Shown here: positions 5,791-9,429 of the stretch, one piece after another | How positions within the stretch are numbered: position 1 is the first letter of the stretch | Layout of the letters: each line of letters begins with the position of its first letter | Notes under the pieces: model-generated | What the model was told of the DNA's origin: nothing | What the model saw: only the letters and a program-made list of their open reading frames with translations | Databases searched by the model: none | Translations under genes and position numbers: made by a program | NCBI GenBank assembly: GCA_964570325.1 | Contig: CAZMXS010000108.1 | Span: forward strand, 1 to 9,429 | From: CAZMXS01 sp964570325 | Lineage (GTDB): Bacteria; Verrucomicrobiota; Kiritimatiellia; CAIQIC01; CAZMXS01 | Reading direction: 5' to 3' | DNA: 9,429 bases

Positions 5791-8700
5791 CTATGGCGCC
5801 AGGCCGCCGGTCGCAACCGTGAATGTGCCGGTATAGTTGCCCGCGCCGGCCAGCGCCTGGTCCACGACCACGTTGATGAAGCGGACGTGGCCGGAATCCA
5901 GACCGCCGGCCTCCAGATCGCGCATACGCACGGTGAAATACTGTACGGCGCCGGTTGCCAGACCCCGGCAATAGACCGGCACCGCCGGGGTGCCGGCGGT
6001 TGTATCGTCGAACTCGAGCTTGAGCGCGGCCGGCAGGCCGGCCAAACCGATGGTCAGGCTCTCCACATCCGAATAATCCGCGCTCTCCATCGGCTCGGTG
6101 CCGTAGTTGTCATACAGGATCGTGATCCCATCCCAGGTGCCGTACGCGCCGACATCATAGTTTACGAGGATGTTGGTCGTGCCGAATCGTTCGTGTCCGG
6201 TGGCGTTGTTGCCCCCGCCCACTTCAATCACTTGCGGCGCGGGTTCGCGCAAAACGGTGGCCGGTCCCGTTGGTTGCGGAGGCGGCTCGATCGTGTAATT
6301 CAAGCCGAATGTCCGCCACGCCACACAGCCCGGATTGGTCGAACCGGCCGCGGCCAGATCCACCACGAAGTTGATGAAACTGATCCGGCTCAAGTCCACG
6401 CCGTCTCGGGCAATCAGGCCCAGATCAATCGTGAAGAATTGCTCCGCGCCGCCGACAAATTGAAACGCGCCGGAAGCCTTGTTCAAGGCGGCATCCTCGA
6501 ATTCAAACTTCACGCTGCGGGCGGTGCCGGAGATCCCGAAACTCAGCTCGGAATAGCCGGAGAAATCAGCGAACTCGCGCGGCTCGGTGCCGTAATCATC
6601 GTACAGCAGTGTCACGCCCGCGTAGCCGCCGGTCAGTTGATAGCCAAGCGTGAACGCGGAAGCCGACTCCTGGTTGAGCAGCGTGTGATTGGTCTCGCCG
6701 CCGCCGACCAGGATGACCTGGGGCCGGCCCGGCAGGCGCGAAACCGGATCGTGAGTGACGGAAAATCCATAATAGCCGTTGCTCAACCCAACAATCAACT
6801 CCTGCCAGACGGCCGGCCCGTTCGTGCTCAATTTCAAGGCCGGGCCGACGCGCGACCAATGCCCGGTGACCAGGTTGTCAGTGCGGTACAACCGGTATTC
6901 GCGCTGGCCGAATCCGGCGGCCGTCAGTTGCGCCTGAACGCCGGCGGCATGGATGGACAGGATGGGAGCCGAGGCCGGGTCGTTCGGATCGGTGCCGGCA
7001 ATCCGCTCCGCGTCGTTCGGCACGCCGTCGCGATCCGGGTCCGGATCATCTCCCGCAAGGCCGTGCGCCTCCGCCCAGCGGTCGTCCAGCCCGTCGCCAT
7101 TCTGATCCTCCTGGGGATAGATCAGGTTGCGGAAGACCAGTCCGGCGGTGAACACCTCGAATGTGCCGGTGAGCTGCGCCGCGCCGGCGCGATTGGAATC
7201 CACAACGAAGTTGATCATGCTGATCCGTCCGGCATCCAAACCCTTGGCCGTCATATCGCCGACCGACACCGTGAAGTACTGCAGCGCATTGGACACGTTC
7301 AGGATGACGGCGTCCACCGTCTTGTTGGTCGCGTCCTTGAACTCCAATTTCAGGCTGGCGGGGTCGCCCCGGATGCCGAAAGTAACCGCGGATAATCCGG
7401 CAAAATCGCCGACTTCGACGGGTTCGCTGCCATAGTCGTCGTACAGGATGGAGGCGCCGGACCAGCCTGCCGGGACATTATACATAACGCGGAACCGGTT
7501 GGTGGACAGTTGATACAACTTGGTGTCCGCGTTAGCGCCGCCCACCAGCGCGACTTCCACCGGCGTCGGCGGCAGGAGCGTGATGGCGCCGGCGGGTTGC
7601 CCTTCGATCTGGAGCGGGAAGGCATGGCCGCCGGAGAAGACGGTGAACGATCCTTTTTCACGCCCGGGGCCCGCAAGCACGGAATCCACGATCAGGCTGA
7701 TGGAGGCAATGGCGGCCGGATTGACGTTCTTGTTGGTCAGGTGTTCGAGGCCAATACTGAAGTATTGCACCGCGCCGCCGATGCCGGTCAAGGTGGCGAC
7801 CGATTTATGGCCGGCGTTATCGAGCGCCTCGAACTTGACCCGTTCCGGAGTGCCGCTGATGCCAAAGACCAAACACCCAAACGCGGCCAGGTTGCCGGTT
7901 TCAATCGGGATGGTCGCGTAGTCGTCATAAAGAATGGACGCGCCGGACCAACCCGAAGTCACATTGTAATTGACGGTGAACTCGCTCGCCGAGCGCTGGC
8001 TGATTTGCGTGTCCGGATTGGCCCCGCCAACCTCGGTGATGCGCGGGTAATTCGGCAGCCAGGTAGGCGCGCCGGCGCCGGCGCCCGCGATCGCGAGCGG
8101 GTAATTCAAGCCGCCGGAGACGATGTTCAGACGACCTTTCAGCAGGCCGGCGGCGACGAGGTTTGAATCCACAACAAAGTTGATCGCGCTGATGGCGCTG
8201 AGATTATTGGTCAGAATGCCGGTATCGAACGAATAATAGCGTAAGGCCGGACCAATGTTGGTGCAGAAGCCGAACATCACGTTATTGGATACATCGAGGA
8301 ACTCGACCTTCACGTTGCGCGCGTCGCCTTGGAGGCCGAAAGTCAGCGGATTATAGGCCAGCAGATTACAAGATTCGATCATCGGCCAGGTGTCGCGATT
8401 GTCGTAAAGGATGGACGCGCCGGACCAGCCGTTGGAAACGTTGTAAGCAATCTCAATCAGCGTGGGGTTAGTGTTGACCATAACGGTATCGGGATTGGCT
8501 CCGCCGACCGCGCTGACGAGCGGGAGGCCCGGCAGATGGGTCGGCGTGCCGGATACGGCGCTGGCGGGACGCCAGTCGTAGTTGAAGCCCTGCGCGATCA
8601 CTTCATAGACTCCGGTGTAGTTGCCGGCGCCGCAGAGGTCGTAGGTGGCGACGATGCTGATAACCTTGATCGCGCCGAGGTTGTTGGTAATGGCGGCGGC

Positions 8701-9105
8701 GGGAATCTGGTAGTACTGCCATTCATTGGTGATGTCCTGCAGAAACGCGATGGTTTTGAGCGCGTTGGTGTTTTCGAACTCGATCTTGAGCTGGCGCGGC
8801 GTGCCCCGGACGGCGAACGTGAACGAGGTGAAACTGGAGAGATCGCGCGGGCCCCAGTCATCCCAGCGAATCATCACGCCGCACCAGTTGTATTCGTTGG
8901 TAAACGCGAAACGACCAACAAAATTACTGGTCGAGAGTTGGGTGAATTGCGAATCGCCCAACCCGGTCAGATAGGGTCCATAAGGCATCCAAGTGACAAT
9001 GCCGGATGCCGCCGGGCTGATGTTGGTATGGCCTTCAGCCGGCATGGAAACGAAGAATCCACCCAACACGATAACCAACACGGTAAACAATAGCGCAGAC
9101 TTCAT
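5791..9105 (-). CDS. Large secreted protein with six beta-sandwich (carbohydrate-binding-like) repeats and a calcium-binding/Ig-like insert
   Basis: The 1104-residue product starts with a Sec signal peptide (MKSALLF..., hydrophobic 4-20, likely cleavage near A23). Six diverged repeats follow at about 50-176, 196-337, 356-498, 518-657, 797-936 and 958-1102. The core repeat features are VGGANPDT, then GWSGASILYDDY, then FGISGTPxxVKFEF, then QYFxI, then ISxINFVVD, and a closing GxFxVxxGGL. This alternation suggests a jelly-roll beta-sandwich like CBM or CIA30/CBM11-type domains; that is fold inference, not a family match. Between repeats 4 and 5 lie a thrombospondin-type-3-like Ca-binding stretch (DQNGDGLDD...DPDPDRDG...GTDPND, 667-709) and a small Ig-like module (716-785). 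No catalytic domain or C-terminal anchor is visible. GGGAGGAAG eight bases before the ATG fixes the start. LacI-type operators upstream suggest sugar-responsive control. Confidence 0.9.
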   Translation of the reverse strand: MKSALLFTVLVIVLGGFFVSMPAEGHTNISPAASGIVTWMPYGPYLTGLGDSQFTQLSTSNFVGRFAFTNEYNWCGVMIRWDDWGPRDLSSFTSFTFAVRGTPRQLKIEFENTNALKTIAFLQDITNEWQYYQIPAAAITNNLGAIKVISIVATYDLCGAGNYTGVYEVIAQGFNYDWRPASAVSGTPTHLPGLPLVSAVGGANPDTVMVNTNPTLIEIAYNVSNGWSGASILYDNRDTWPMIESCNLLAYNPLTFGLQGDARNVKVEFLDVSNNVMFGFCTNIGPALRYYSFDTGILTNNLSAISAINFVVDSNLVAAGLLKGRLNIVSGGLNYPLAIAGAGAGAPTWLPNYPRITEVGGANPDTQISQRSASEFTVNYNVTSGWSGASILYDDYATIPIETGNLAAFGCLVFGISGTPERVKFEALDNAGHKSVATLTGIGGAVQYFSIGLEHLTNKNVNPAAIASISLIVDSVLAGPGREKGSFTVFSGGHAFPLQIEGQPAGAITLLPPTPVEVALVGGANADTKLYQLSTNRFRVMYNVPAGWSGASILYDDYGSEPVEVGDFAGLSAVTFGIRGDPASLKLEFKDATNKTVDAVILNVSNALQYFTVSVGDMTAKGLDAGRISMINFVVDSNRAGAAQLTGTFEVFTAGLVFRNLIYPQEDQNGDGLDDRWAEAHGLAGDDPDPDRDGVPNDAERIAGTDPNDPASAPILSIHAAGVQAQLTAAGFGQREYRLYRTDNLVTGHWSRVGPALKLSTNGPAVWQELIVGLSNGYYGFSVTHDPVSRLPGRPQVILVGGGETNHTLLNQESASAFTLGYQLTGGYAGVTLLYDDYGTEPREFADFSGYSELSFGISGTARSVKFEFEDAALNKASGAFQFVGGAEQFFTIDLGLIARDGVDLSRISFINFVVDLAAAGSTNPGCVAWRTFGLNYTIEPPPQPTGPATVLREPAPQVIEVGGGNNATGHERFGTTNILVNYDVGAYGTWDGITILYDNYGTEPMESADYSDVESLTIGLAGLPAALKLEFDDTTAGTPAVPVYCRGLATGAVQYFTVRMRDLEAGGLDSGHVRFINVVVDQALAGAGNYTGTFTVATGGLAP
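7445..8430 (-). repeat. Near-identical 23-bp DNA repeats inside the repeat protein gene
   Basis: Copies at 7445-7467, 7931-7953 and 8408-8430 share the core CGCCGGACCA and agree at about 21 of 23 positions. They encode the GWSGASILYD motif of repeats 4, 3 and 2. The spacing is 486 and 477 bp, one protein repeat each. The other three repeats have diverged more at this site. Confidence 0.75.
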
Positions 9106-9145
9106 GATAACTTCCTCCCGATCCGCATTACTTTTTTTGAGCTAT

Positions 9146-9161
9146 TTGAGAGCGCTCTCAA
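9146..9161. promoter_or_regulatory. LacI/GalR-family operator palindrome
   Basis: TTGAGAGCGCTCTCAA is a perfect 16-bp palindrome. Its core TGAGAGCGCTCTCA has the central CG and TG...CA ends of LacI-family operators (compare CebR TGGGAGCGCTCCCA and the cre pattern TGNNANCGNTNNCA). Its right end is 41 bp from the start codon of the repeat protein gene, between the candidate promoter and the ribosome binding site. A repressor bound here would block transcription. No regulator gene is in the window. Confidence 0.75.
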
Positions 9162-9171
9162 TAAATAGCCC

Positions 9172-9206
9172 AAAAAATCGGGAAAAGAGCTGTTCTACCT
9201 TTTCCC
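9172..9206 (-). terminator. Intrinsic terminator hairpin in the leader of the repeat protein gene
   Basis: On the minus strand GGGAAAAG and CTTTTCCC (9199-9206 and 9180-9187) form a perfect 8-bp stem with an 11-base loop. Two bases later comes T6 (9172-9177). This is the expected layout of a rho-independent terminator for minus-strand transcription only. It either ends the partial gene upstream (stop at 9291) or, if the promoter at 9228-9255 is used, acts as an attenuator in the leader of the repeat protein gene. Confidence 0.65.
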
Positions 9207-9227
9207 TGATCCGACCAACTAACATTG

Positions 9228-9255
9228 ATGATATGAGAGCGATTGCAGGTGTCAA
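9228..9255 (-). promoter_or_regulatory. Sigma70-type promoter of the repeat protein gene
   Basis: On the minus strand TTGACA (9250-9255, perfect -35), a 16-bp spacer and TATCAT (9228-9233, five of six) form a good promoter. Transcription would begin near 9221, leaving a leader of about 115 bases. A/T tracts upstream (9261-9290) could serve as an UP element. It is the best promoter I can find in front of this gene. Confidence 0.6.
9234..9247. promoter_or_regulatory. Second, degenerate LacI-type operator in the promoter spacer
   Basis: TGAGAGCGATTGCA matches the perfect operator at 9147-9160 in 11 of 14 positions, including all of the first eight. It lies exactly within the 16-bp spacer between -35 and -10. 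Its centre is 87 bp from the centre of the perfect site. Occupancy here would exclude RNA polymerase. Confidence 0.5.
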
Positions 9256-9290
9256 GAAGGAAAATACAGGGAATACAAAAAAAATACAGA

Positions 9291-9429
9291 TTACCAATTA
9301 GGCAGATCGAACGAAGTTTTTGGCGGCACCGATCGCGAATGGGCCGCTTCAAACTCCTCGATATCGGCGGCTGGATAAATCCCCGCCGGAGATACCACGC
9401 CGCACGTGTCTGTGCTGGATCGGCCGGAC
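9291..9429 (-). CDS. 3' end of an unidentified gene, cut by the window edge
   Basis: One minus-strand frame stays open from the edge to a TAA at 9291-9293 and gives 45 residues ending IEEFEAAHSRSVPPKTSFDLPNW. Its composition is protein-like (mixed acidic, hydrophobic and proline residues) and it is GC-rich, with the sequence turning sharply AT-rich right at the stop. Another minus frame and one plus frame are also open here, but they read as arginine-rich shadows. I do not recognise the family. An intrinsic terminator lies 85 bp downstream. Confidence 0.5.
   Translation of the reverse strand, partial: SGRSSTDTCGVVSPAGIYPAADIEEFEAAHSRSVPPKTSFDLPNW

Noticed and set aside
5536..7395. Plus-strand open frame of 619 codons opposite the repeat protein gene
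   Set aside because: It is fully antisense to a gene with a signal peptide, ribosome binding site and conserved repeats. Its translation is Arg/Ala/Gly-rich with no motif; its length follows from the lack of stops opposite GC-rich codons.
8329..9093. Plus-strand 254-codon frame opposite the first repeats
   Set aside because: It is an antisense shadow; it covers the reverse of the signal peptide and the first repeats.
1..9429. CRISPR arrays, insertion sequences, tRNA or rRNA genes, phage or defence genes
   Set aside because: I looked on both strands and found no short regularly spaced repeats with spacers, no transposase or terminal repeats, and no tRNA-like cloverleaf or rRNA sequence.

Overview
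The window looks like chromosomal DNA from a GC-rich bacterium, most likely of the PVC superphylum (Verrucomicrobiota or Kiritimatiellota). This is inference. It rests on the GyrB N-terminus, on two secreted proteins carrying thrombospondin-type-3-like calcium-binding segments followed by a small beta-sandwich (a common arrangement in that group), and on a LacI-type operator in front of a large secreted protein.

Layout, left to right. The minus strand at 1-1402 holds the first 467 codons of gyrB, cut by the left edge. An AT-rich spacer follows, then a minus-strand gene (1580-3373) for a secreted right-handed parallel beta-helix protein. Divergent from it is a plus-strand pair: a small lipoprotein (3463-3903) and, 28 bp on, epmA (3932-4840), the lysyl-tRNA-synthetase-like enzyme that lysylates elongation factor P. 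Convergent with epmA and only 9 bp away is efp (4850-5416, minus), whose product keeps the lysine that EpmA modifies. Enzyme and substrate therefore sit tail to tail.

A 374-bp gap (5417-5790) holds a candidate efp promoter and a strong stem-loop. Most of the right half is one minus-strand gene (5791-9105) for a 1104-residue secreted protein made of six diverged beta-sandwich repeats of about 140-160 residues. A calcium-binding and Ig-like insert separates repeats 4 and 5. It has no recognisable catalytic domain and looks like a multivalent, probably carbohydrate-binding, surface or secreted protein.

Its upstream region (9106-9290) is the most information-dense part of the window. It contains a sigma70-type promoter, a perfect LacI-family operator palindrome near the start codon, a second degenerate operator inside the promoter spacer 87 bp away, and an intrinsic terminator hairpin with a T6 tract between the two operators. 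This suggests sugar-dependent repression, possibly by looping, with possible attenuation. The right edge cuts what is probably the 3' end of another minus-strand gene (stop at 9291-9293).

Most other long open frames, including a 619-codon plus-strand frame over the repeat protein, are antisense shadows of these genes.
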